Shown here in pieces: positions 1 to 5,216 of a stretch of 10,156 nucleotides of DNA. A program made the position numbers and the translations under genes. The stretch comes from Bacteroides sp. (GTDB lineage Bacteria > Bacteroidota > Bacteroidia > Bacteroidales > Bacteroidaceae): the NCBI GenBank assembly GCA_030151845.1, contig JASLCM010000129.1, positions 1-10,156 of the forward strand. The letters run 5' to 3'. Within the stretch, counting starts at the first letter, position 1. Every line of letters starts with the position of its first letter. The notes beneath the pieces are model-generated. The model did no database searches. It was not told the DNA's origin and saw nothing but the letters and a program-made list of their open reading frames with translations.

Positions 1-218
1 TACTCCTCACAAACTGGAAGATCAGTAGAGTCTAAGGCTAAACCTTGAATACGCCTTCTTTCTAAAGCCCGTTCTGAAAGAAACTCCTCTGGACGATCTA
101 ATGAATAAGTTGTTTTCTCTTTATCTGTTAAATATATTCTATATTTAGCATTGTTTTTTTTGGCATACATAGCGTTCATAACCAAACAAGCCAATAAGAA
201 TAACATTATTTTCCGCAT
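1..218 (-). CDS. S8 (subtilisin-like) family peptidase, N-terminal fragment
   Basis: This is the first 72 codons of a gene that runs off the left edge; I translated it by hand from the ATG at 216-218. The product starts with a signal peptide (basic MRK, hydrophobic stretch to about residue 15, likely cleavage after A-M-Y-A at residue 19). A segment containing YRIYLTDK, then SLDRPEEFLSERALERR, then LDSTDLPV follows. From memory this is how many Bacteroidota secreted S8 peptidases begin, before the catalytic domain. The Asp/His/Ser triad would lie outside the window, so the family call rests on the N-terminal segment only. An LLAC lipobox-like run at residues 8-11 exists, but the hydrophobic stretch before it is very short, so ordinary signal peptidase I cleavage is more likely. 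The start lies 8 nt after the mnmA stop, so it is probably the next gene of the rex operon. Confidence 0.6.
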   Translation of the reverse strand, partial: MRKIMLFLLACLVMNAMYAKKNNAKYRIYLTDKEKTTYSLDRPEEFLSERALERRRIQGLALDSTDLPVCEE

Positions 219-226
219 CGTTTTAC

Positions 227-1318
227 CTATTTATTTAAATTATCTACTGCTTCTATATGTTTGTATATCCCTTTTTGATAGGCAATGATACCACCCCCCA
301 CTACACGATCCTCTCTATAGAAAACTGCAGATTGCCCGGGTGTTATGGCTGAAGCGACACCTTTAAATTTGACTAGTAAGAATTGATTATTTAAGCTCTT
401 CATTAGAGAACAGGGAATTGGCTTACTTCTATAGCGTATACGAACTTCCAAATCTTTGGTTTGAAAGGCCTCTAATTCATCTATAAAACGATATTCCTCT
501 ATGAGCATATAATCGGCTTCTAAATCTTCCCGATCACCTAGCATCACTGTATTCTTTTCACTATTGATTTTTGTGACATAAACAGGTTTTCCAAGGGCTA
601 TACCGAGTTTTTTACGTTGTCCAATGGTATAGAAAGGGTAGCCTAAGTGTTTTCCTAACTTCACCCCCCTCTTATCTACAAACCATCCTGGCCCTATATT
701 TTTCTCTATTTCGGGCGAATTTTCCTTTATAAAGTCGCGATAATCTCCAGGAATGAAGCAAACCTCCATACTTTCTCCTCCTTTAGCTTTCTCCTTGTAG
801 CCATGTAAGGCTAAGTAGTCTCTGACTTCATCCTTAGTAAGCTCTCCCAAAGGAAAGATCGTCCGACTTAATACCTCTTGTGAGGTTTGCCATAGAAAGT
901 AGGATTGATCTTTTTGAACGTGAGTTGCTTTTTGGATATAATATTTACCATTTACAACAGTAATGGTTGCATAATGCCCTGTAGCTAACCAAAAGCAATC
1001 TAGTTTATCAGCCCACTCTTTTAAAATCTTAAACTTAAATCTGGAGTTACAAAGAACACAAGGATTAGGTGTACGTCCCCGCTTATATTCGGCAATAAAA
1101 TTTCCAATAATGGTTTCTTTGAAAGAATCTCTTACATCAACATAATGGTGCTCTATCCCCAGCTTATTAGCTAGGCTCCTAGCTTCCAAGAGTTCATCTT
1201 CTCCAACACGCATTGTAACACCTATAACTGTATAACCCTGCTCTTGTAAAAGTAAACAAGTGGCTGTACTATCAATACCTCCACTCATTCCTACTAAAAC
1301 TCTCTTATTGGAATTCAT
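227..1318 (-). CDS. mnmA: tRNA-specific 2-thiouridylase MnmA
   Basis: A cytoplasmic enzyme that activates U34 of tRNA Glu/Gln/Lys with ATP and replaces the C2 oxygen with sulfur, giving 2-thiouridine in the wobble base. The 363-residue length is normal. Visible signatures are the ATP-binding PP-loop SGGIDS at residues 12-17, NPCVLCN at 85-91 (Cys90 aligns with the first catalytic cysteine), ATGHYA at 112-117, KDQSYFL at 136-142, and EVCFIPGDY at 185-193 with the second catalytic cysteine, Cys187. A central domain (IGQRKKLGIALG) and a C-terminal beta-barrel (ITPGQSAVFY) follow. Bacteroidota often carry several MnmA paralogues, so this may be one of two or three copies; which tRNA set it serves cannot be told here. 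The start is fixed by a perfect AGGAGG 7 nt upstream. The gene follows ispF by 20 nt and precedes the S8 peptidase by 8 nt, consistent with one operon. Confidence 0.95.
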   Translation of the reverse strand: MNSNKRVLVGMSGGIDSTATCLLLQEQGYTVIGVTMRVGEDELLEARSLANKLGIEHHYVDVRDSFKETIIGNFIAEYKRGRTPNPCVLCNSRFKFKILKEWADKLDCFWLATGHYATITVVNGKYYIQKATHVQKDQSYFLWQTSQEVLSRTIFPLGELTKDEVRDYLALHGYKEKAKGGESMEVCFIPGDYRDFIKENSPEIEKNIGPGWFVDKRGVKLGKHLGYPFYTIGQRKKLGIALGKPVYVTKINSEKNTVMLGDREDLEADYMLIEEYRFIDELEAFQTKDLEVRIRYRSKPIPCSLMKSLNNQFLLVKFKGVASAITPGQSAVFYREDRVVGGGIIAYQKGIYKHIEAVDNLNK

Positions 1319-1325
1319 TCACTTA

Positions 1326-1331
1326 CCTCCT
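1326..1331 (-). promoter_or_regulatory. Strong Shine-Dalgarno site of mnmA
   Basis: On the minus strand the sequence before the mnmA ATG reads AAAGGAGGTAAGTGA, giving a perfect AGGAGG core 7 nt from the start codon. Most genes in this window, like most Bacteroidota genes, have A/T-rich leaders without such a motif (radA, the LuxR-type gene, the SUI1 gene), so this site stands out. It supports the chosen mnmA start and suggests translation that does not depend wholly on coupling to ispF. Confidence 0.65.
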
Positions 1332-1339
1332 TTGTTCCC

Positions 1340-1819
1340 CTATTTCTTGTAGATTAAAACCACTGCATAAGCAGACATTCCTTCCTCTCTCCCAGTAAAG
1401 CCGAGTTTTTCTGTAGTTGTAGCCTTAATAGAAACATCTTGGGTTCCTATTTGCATACAGTTTGCAAGATTTTTCTGGATTTCTTCAATATGTGGGTTTA
1501 ATTTAGGTCTCTCTGCACATATTGTTGCGTCTATATTTCCTATCCCAAATCCCTCTTTTTCTAGCAGAGCCACTACTTGCTGTAATAAAAAAGTACTCTT
1601 AACTCCTTTGTACCTCTCATCGGTATCAGGAAAGTGATAGCCTATATCTCGCAAACAAGCTGCTCCTAAAAGTGCATCACACAATACGTGCGTTAATACA
1701 TCTGCATCGGAGTGTCCATCTAATCCTTCATGGTGATCTATTTTTACGCCACCAAGAATCAGTTCTCTTCCCTTTACGAGTCTATGCACATCATATCCAA
1801 ATCCAACTCTTATATTCAT
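1340..1819 (-). CDS. ispF: 2-C-methyl-D-erythritol 2,4-cyclodiphosphate synthase
   Basis: IspF converts CDP-ME 2-phosphate to 2-C-methyl-D-erythritol 2,4-cyclodiphosphate with release of CMP, the fifth step of the MEP pathway to isoprenoid precursors. It acts as a cytoplasmic homotrimer with a divalent metal. The 159-residue length is exactly typical. The signature GFGYDVHRL at residues 6-14 supplies metal ligands Asp10 and His12, and GHSDADVLTH at 35-44 supplies the third ligand, His44. DIGYHFPDTD at 58-67 and TTTEKLGFTGREEG at 134-147 are the substrate and CMP loops. The common DIGKHF lysine is tyrosine here (Tyr61), a modest deviation. The gene starts 1 nt after the FAH-family gene ends and stops 20 nt before mnmA, so it should be translated from the same message. 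Confidence 0.97.
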   Translation of the reverse strand: MNIRVGFGYDVHRLVKGRELILGGVKIDHHEGLDGHSDADVLTHVLCDALLGAACLRDIGYHFPDTDERYKGVKSTFLLQQVVALLEKEGFGIGNIDATICAERPKLNPHIEEIQKNLANCMQIGTQDVSIKATTTEKLGFTGREEGMSAYAVVLIYKK

Positions 1820-1820
1820 A

Positions 1821-2441
1821 TTATCTTGCGTAAAAATTTAAAACCTCTTCATTTTCCAATTTTCCAATAAACCTCTGTCCTATTTGTACAGGAAATGAGC
1901 AAATTGGACTACCTGTAAAAATCAGGTCACCTATTTTTAAGGTATAATATCTGCTTATAAATTCAATTAGAGCATCAATATGGTGTACCATTTCTGCTGA
2001 ATTCGCACGATGAACTACATCATCTACAGTTAGATCGAAACTGATGTTTTCACAGGTTTTACCCAGTTTATCCAACGAAATAAACTCACCAATTGCTGCA
2101 GAATTATCAAATCCTTTAGATAATTCCCAAGGTTGCCCGTTCTCCATCAACTGTTTGTGTAGATCTTTAGCTGTAAAAGAGACCCCTAATGTAACCTCAT
2201 TATAGTATCGGTGTGCAAAACGATGAGCTATGTTTTTCCCAAGTCTATTTATTCGAACAACAAGTTCTACCTCATAACTTATCTCTTTTGAAAAATCTGG
2301 AATAAAAAAAGGGTGCCCATTTTTAAGAATCGCAGAATCAGGTTTCATAAAGAGTGTAGGGATACATGGTCTATCTTCTAAGATAGTATTTTGTACTTCT
2401 TCTGATTGAAGGTAGTTCTTTCCTATACAGAATATCTTCAT
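1821..2441 (-). CDS. Fumarylacetoacetate hydrolase (FAH) family protein
   Basis: A 206-residue single-domain FAH-fold protein of the FAHD1/YcgM kind. Members hydrolyse acylpyruvates or decarboxylate oxaloacetate with Mg2+ or Mn2+, but the substrate of this one cannot be read from sequence. Visible elements are FMKPDSAIL at residues 31-39, the metal-binding pair Glu57 and Glu59 in SYEVELVV, Asp93 in the TAKDL motif as probable third ligand, Lys109 in KGFDNSAAIG (the conserved active-site lysine region), and GDLIFTGSP at 171-179. The domain is complete. Its ATG overlaps the rex stop codon as ATGA (2438-2441), which implies translational coupling, and ispF follows after 1 nt. Position right behind a redox sensor fits a role in central carbon or metabolite clean-up, but that is inference. 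Confidence 0.9.
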   Translation of the reverse strand: MKIFCIGKNYLQSEEVQNTILEDRPCIPTLFMKPDSAILKNGHPFFIPDFSKEISYEVELVVRINRLGKNIAHRFAHRYYNEVTLGVSFTAKDLHKQLMENGQPWELSKGFDNSAAIGEFISLDKLGKTCENISFDLTVDDVVHRANSAEMVHHIDALIEFISRYYTLKIGDLIFTGSPICSFPVQIGQRFIGKLENEEVLNFYAR

Positions 2442-3097
2442 TCTTTTTTCTCATTAAAATCTAAACGATTAAACATAACAGCCAAATGTGCATAAAGAGA
2501 GGTGTTTTGTACAACGATATTTTCAGGAACTCTGATTCTAAATGGGGTAAAGTTCCATATGGCTTGAATTCCCCCTTCTATCATTGTATCAGATATCTCT
2601 TGAGCGATCTCAATTGGAACAGTTAGCACACCTATATTCACATCTGATTCTTTCATCTTCTCAAAAAACTCAGAAGTGTGGTAGATTGGAATATTATTTA
2701 TGGATGTTCCTACTAACTTAGGATTAACATCAAAAGCTCCAACAATCTGTAATCCAAAATGACTTAAACCTGAGTCTCTTAAGAGTGCACCACCTAAGCT
2801 ACCAACACCAAAGAGATATGCTTTGTGAATATTAGTAAAACCTAGAAAATTCTCTAGCACTGAAATCAATGTATCTATTTCATAACCCACCCTAGTCCTA
2901 CCTGATATATTCACATAAGACAAATCTTTGGCTATTTGAGAGGCATCAATACTAATTTCTTTTGAGATTTGTGTTGACGACACAAACTGCTCCCCTCTTT
3001 TTTTCATCAACCGCACATTTGAAAGATACCAAGGAAGCCTTCTCAAAGTTGGTTCTGGTACTTTTAAATTTTTTTTCTGCGGTTTATGATTACCCAT
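2438..3097 (-). CDS. rex: Redox-sensing transcriptional repressor Rex
   Basis: Rex is a homodimeric repressor that binds DNA when NADH is low and lets go when the NADH/NAD+ ratio rises, typically controlling fermentation and respiration genes. The 219 residues show an N-terminal winged helix (about 15-85) with the family pattern LRRLPWYL, SSTQISKEI and IAKDLSYV, followed by GRTRVGYEI. The Rossmann domain opens with YLFGVGSLGGALL (GxGxxG at 97-102), then AFDVNPKLVG, and ends in the domain-swapping helix near SLYAHLAVMFNRL. The N-terminus (about 15 residues) is lysine-rich and poorly conserved, so the exact start is slightly uncertain, but no better in-frame start is evident. Rex is first in the minus-strand operon and may autoregulate; I found no convincing Rex operator (TTGTGA or TTGTTAA inverted repeat) upstream. 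Confidence 0.95.
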   Translation of the reverse strand: MGNHKPQKKNLKVPEPTLRRLPWYLSNVRLMKKRGEQFVSSTQISKEISIDASQIAKDLSYVNISGRTRVGYEIDTLISVLENFLGFTNIHKAYLFGVGSLGGALLRDSGLSHFGLQIVGAFDVNPKLVGTSINNIPIYHTSEFFEKMKESDVNIGVLTVPIEIAQEISDTMIEGGIQAIWNFTPFRIRVPENIVVQNTSLYAHLAVMFNRLDFNEKKE

Positions 3098-3117
3098 AAT
3101 CTATTATTTATTGTATG

Positions 3118-3125
3118 TATATTTG
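3118..3125 (+). promoter_or_regulatory. Possible -7 element for the SUI1-family gene
   Basis: TATATTTG on the plus strand matches TAnnTTTG exactly, but no TTTG-like -33 box lies at the right distance. It would give a leader of about 115 nt and would overlap the initially transcribed region of rex. In such AT-rich DNA an isolated match is weak evidence. Confidence 0.25.
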
Positions 3126-3132
3126 TATATAG

Positions 3133-3160
3133 CAAAATTACATTATTTTTCCGAATGAAA
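3133..3160 (-). promoter_or_regulatory. Candidate promoter of the rex operon
   Basis: The minus strand carries TAATTTTG at 3140-3133, a perfect match to the Bacteroidota -7 element TAnnTTTG. TTTC at 3160-3157 begins 20 nt upstream, a 3-of-4 match to the -33 TTTG. Transcription would start near 3126, giving a leader of about 28 nt before the rex ATG. Assigned by pattern only. Confidence 0.45.
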
Positions 3161-3245
3161 AGAGCAATAGCTTAAAAGCTTAACATTAATTCGGCTTTAA
3201 TTTAACAAAAAGCTATTTTATTTATTCATAAATATTTTTATAAAA

Positions 3246-3590
3246 ATGAAAAAAAATGATTGGAAGGATAGATTAAATATTGTTTACTCTACAAATCCTG
3301 ATTTCAAGTACGAAGAAACCAACAGCCAGCCCGTTGAAACACTACCTAATGAAGAACAAAGACTAAAGGTCTCACTGGATAAAAAAAATAGAAAAGGAAA
3401 AGTTGTCACTCTTATCTCTGGATTTATTGGTGAAAAAGAAGATCTAAAAAATTTAGAAAAGTTTTTAAAAACAAAATGTGGAGTTGGTGGAAGCTCTAAA
3501 GATTCAGACATTCTTATTCAAGGAGATTTCAGACAAGAAGTTAAAGACCTACTACTAGCAAAAGGATTTAAACAAACCAAACTCAGCTAG
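3246..3590 (+). CDS. yciH: SUI1/eIF1-family translation factor (YciH-like)
   Basis: A 114-residue cytoplasmic protein whose C-terminal two thirds (about 40-112) form an SUI1 domain, the fold of eukaryotic initiation factor eIF1. Visible family landmarks are RKGKVVTLISGF at 49-60, the basic loop KTKCGVGGSSKD at 75-86, and ILIQGDFR at 89-96, followed by a helix ending LLAKGFK. Bacterial YciH proteins are thought to influence start-site discrimination or translation under stress; the precise role in Bacteroidota is not settled. The N-terminal 40 residues are polar and look disordered, and residues 13-17 (VYSTN) resemble the short N-terminal motif common in bacterial members. The gene is divergent from rex, with 148 bp between starts, and stops 18 nt before a shared bidirectional terminator. 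Confidence 0.9.
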   Translation: MKKNDWKDRLNIVYSTNPDFKYEETNSQPVETLPNEEQRLKVSLDKKNRKGKVVTLISGFIGEKEDLKNLEKFLKTKCGVGGSSKDSDILIQGDFRQEVKDLLLAKGFKQTKLS

Positions 3591-3607
3591 TAAAGTTTTA
3601 GTAAACT

Positions 3608-3638
3608 AAAAAAGGGTGGCTATAGCCACCCTTTTTTT
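3608..3638. terminator. Bidirectional rho-independent terminator
   Basis: A run of six A, then GGGTGGC-TATA-GCCACCC, then seven T: a perfect GC-rich 7-bp stem with symmetric A and T tracts. It sits between the convergent SUI1-family gene (ends 3590) and the OmpA-like gene (ends 3660) and can terminate both transcripts. Confidence 0.93.
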
Positions 3639-3659
3639 ATCTATTTTTATTATAGAGTA

Positions 3660-4790
3660 TTACTCCATGATAACTACACGACTTAGGCTTCTTTGATCGT
3701 AGAACATATTATCTACACCACCCTTAGCATCAATCTTAACTTGTGATTCTTTAACTCCGAACTCGTTAACAAGAACGTCACGAACAGCTTCAGCACGTTT
3801 TTGGCTTAAACGTTGGTTCCAAGAAGCACTACCTGTTGCTTTATCAGCATAACCTGTAATTGTGTAAACCTTGTCAGAAGCCTTAATAGCTTGTGCCATG
3901 TAACCAATATTTACACGATCTTGCTTAGTTAAAGTGCTCTTACCAATTGGGAAGAAGATTACGCGTGGAGCTACATCTACCTCTTTCTTAACAACAACTT
4001 CTGGTTTTCTGTTACGAGCAGCTTCTAGCTCTTCTTTCAACTGATTGTTGTATGCTTGAGCATCACGAAGTTGATTTTGGATACGACGCATTTCGTCTTC
4101 TGAAATACCTGTTGAAATAACAGTCGCACGATCCCAACCACGTTTTTTGAACTTATAAGTTAAACCAAGTGTTGCTGAGTACAGTTGATCTTGTGATCTT
4201 AAGTTTTTAGCATTAGTTCTTGGCTCACCATCAAATCTATCATGCATTGTTGTTGCACGAATATCTAAGTTTAGAGATAAAGCTGGAGATAAACGGAATT
4301 CGTTTAATAAACCAACGTTAAAACCAAACACGTCTGTATTACCTGCATGACCATTGAAGTTTCTCAACCATCCAAAACCAGCATATGGAATGAATGAATA
4401 ACCTCTCCTATTGCTATGTCCCCAGAAAGCTTCTGATACATTGAATAAGATGTCGTTATGTAAATGCATGTATTTAGACTCTCTTCTGTTTAAGTTAGCG
4501 TCTACGCTCTTTCTTTCAAGACCGCTATACGCCAAACGAAGTCCTAATGATGGAGTAAACCATTTACCTAAAGCCACATCAATAGTTGGGTTTAGACGAT
4601 TTTTAAACATATCACCATTAGTTCCATGTTGGTTACGGTACATATCCACACCACCACCTACACTAAAGAACCAGTTACTCCAGAAACGATTAGTTTCTAC
4701 TTTGTATTTATCTGTGTTCTCAGTTACGTTCTGTGCAAAAACACCTACTGATGCCAATGCTAACACAAATGTCAATAAAACTTTTTTCAT
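3660..4790 (-). CDS. OmpA-family outer membrane porin/peptidoglycan-binding protein
   Basis: A 376-residue outer membrane protein that anchors the envelope to peptidoglycan, in the class of Porphyromonas Omp40/41 and Bacteroides OmpA. A clear signal peptide (MKKVLLTFVLALASVGVFA) ends with cleavage before Gln20. Residues about 35-220 form an eight-strand type beta-barrel, with alternating patterns such as FFSVGGGVDMY and TLGLTYKFKKRGWD. A coiled-coil linker follows at about 229-262 (DEMRRIQNQLRDAQAYNNQL). The C-terminal OmpA domain runs from about 276 to 376 and holds TGYAD (312-316), then NQRLSQKRAEAV (325-336); Asp316 and Arg332 are the expected diaminopimelate-binding positions. It ends in RVVIME, as usual in these proteins. 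A purine-rich AGGAAG lies 4 nt before the ATG. The gene appears monocistronic, with a long leader and its own terminator. Confidence 0.93.
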   Translation of the reverse strand: MKKVLLTFVLALASVGVFAQNVTENTDKYKVETNRFWSNWFFSVGGGVDMYRNQHGTNGDMFKNRLNPTIDVALGKWFTPSLGLRLAYSGLERKSVDANLNRRESKYMHLHNDILFNVSEAFWGHSNRRGYSFIPYAGFGWLRNFNGHAGNTDVFGFNVGLLNEFRLSPALSLNLDIRATTMHDRFDGEPRTNAKNLRSQDQLYSATLGLTYKFKKRGWDRATVISTGISEDEMRRIQNQLRDAQAYNNQLKEELEAARNRKPEVVVKKEVDVAPRVIFFPIGKSTLTKQDRVNIGYMAQAIKASDKVYTITGYADKATGSASWNQRLSQKRAEAVRDVLVNEFGVKESQVKIDAKGGVDNMFYDQRSLSRVVIME

Positions 4791-4868
4791 TTTTCTTCCT
4801 ATTAAGTTTAATTTAAAATAAAGTATTTTATTCTCAACCGTTTATTTACGTTTCTATTAAAGTTTAGA

Positions 4869-4887
4869 TTATATGAACTTCATATAA
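4869..4887. repeat. 19-bp perfect palindrome in the porin leader
   Basis: TTATATGAACTTCATATAA consists of 9-bp arms around a single central base, with no mismatch. It lies 79 bp upstream of the OmpA-like start. It could be an operator for a dimeric regulator or a hairpin in the leader RNA; the sequence does not decide between them. Confidence 0.6.
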
Positions 4888-4913
4888 CATATGTTTTCAA
4901 AATGTAAACGTAT

Positions 4914-4929
4914 ACAAACTACAGTTTGT
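4914..4929. repeat. 16-bp palindrome in the porin leader
   Basis: ACAAACT-AC-AGTTTGT: perfect 7-bp arms separated by 2 bp. The spacing is too tight for a stable full RNA hairpin, so a protein-binding site is the more natural reading. A secondary promoter-like TAGTTTG overlaps it on the minus strand. Confidence 0.5.
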
Positions 4930-4961
4930 TCACAATCTTTCAACTTTATCATTTAGGTTTT

Positions 4962-4975
4962 GGCTTTATAAAGCC
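4962..4975. repeat. 14-bp GC-ended palindrome in the porin leader
   Basis: GGCTTTATAAAGCC is fully self-complementary. In the predicted porin leader RNA it forms a small hairpin. Its 3' arm can also pair with an upstream UGGCU (plus-strand complement at 4983-4987), so two alternative helices compete for the same strand. Confidence 0.5.
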
Positions 4976-5011
4976 CTCTCTTAGCCAGAATCACCTTCCG
5001 ACTTCAACCGA

Positions 5012-5040
5012 CAAAGATAATCAATTATATAATATTCCAA
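5012..5040 (-). promoter_or_regulatory. Promoter candidate of the OmpA-like gene
   Basis: The minus strand has TATCTTTG at 5019-5012, a perfect TAnnTTTG -7 element. TTGG at 5040-5037 begins 21 nt upstream, in the spacing expected for the -33 box. Transcription would begin near 5005, leaving a leader of roughly 210-215 nt before the ATG at 4790. This is the best promoter match for this gene; a closer, poorer one (TAGTTTG near 4922-4928) cannot be excluded. Confidence 0.5.
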
Positions 5041-5103
5041 TAAAATTTATATAAAAAAGAGTATTTTCTACTAAATGGATAGCTTTTAAGTGCTATTTTA
5101 GGG

Positions 5104-5159
5104 TTTTAGTAAGAATACCAATCAAACATTTGTTCTACTAAAAAGTTCATTGGATTGGT
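5104..5159. repeat. Interleaved inverted repeats upstream of radA
   Basis: Arm a TTTTAGTAAGAA (5104-5115) pairs with a' TTCTACTAAAA (5133-5143) as 11 bp with one bulged A. Arm b ACCAATC (5117-5123) pairs with b' GATTGGT (5153-5159) as a perfect 7 bp. The order a-b-a'-b' is that of a pseudoknot, or of two overlapping operators. A further direct copy of TTCTACTAAA lies at 5066-5075, and a small ATAGC/GCTAT hairpin at 5079-5096. The repeats overlap the presumed -33 region of radA. Confidence 0.5.
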
Positions 5160-5176
5160 TGAATAGTTTAATTTTG
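5150..5176 (+). promoter_or_regulatory. Promoter candidate of radA
   Basis: TAATTTTG at 5169-5176 is a perfect match to the Bacteroidota -7 element TAnnTTTG, and TTGG at 5150-5153 starts 19 nt upstream as a -33 candidate. Transcription would start near 5182, giving a leader of about 35 nt. Confidence 0.5.
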
Positions 5177-5216
5177 TACCCTTATTTACTGTTATATAAA
5201 TCCATTTTAAATTAGC

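Larger units (their letters stand above)
4791..5216. other. 426-bp intergenic region between the OmpA-like gene and radA
   Basis: No credible coding region is seen on either strand. The left half (4791 to about 5005) is predicted to be the 5' leader of the OmpA-like gene, with three perfect palindromes. The right half holds the two divergent promoter candidates and a set of interleaved inverted repeats next to radA. A less AT-rich block at about 4973-5012 stands out from the very AT-rich surroundings and would form the beginning of the porin leader. Confidence 0.7.

Noticed and set aside
3098..3245. Rex operator for autoregulation
   Set aside because: Only single half-site-like words such as TTTAACAA near 3200 are seen; no inverted repeat of TTGTGA or TTGTTAA type with proper spacing.
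4411..4821. 136-codon open frame opposite the OmpA-like gene
   Set aside because: It lies antisense to a well-supported porin gene and its start. The product has no recognisable domain, and its composition is what the reverse complement of the porin would give.
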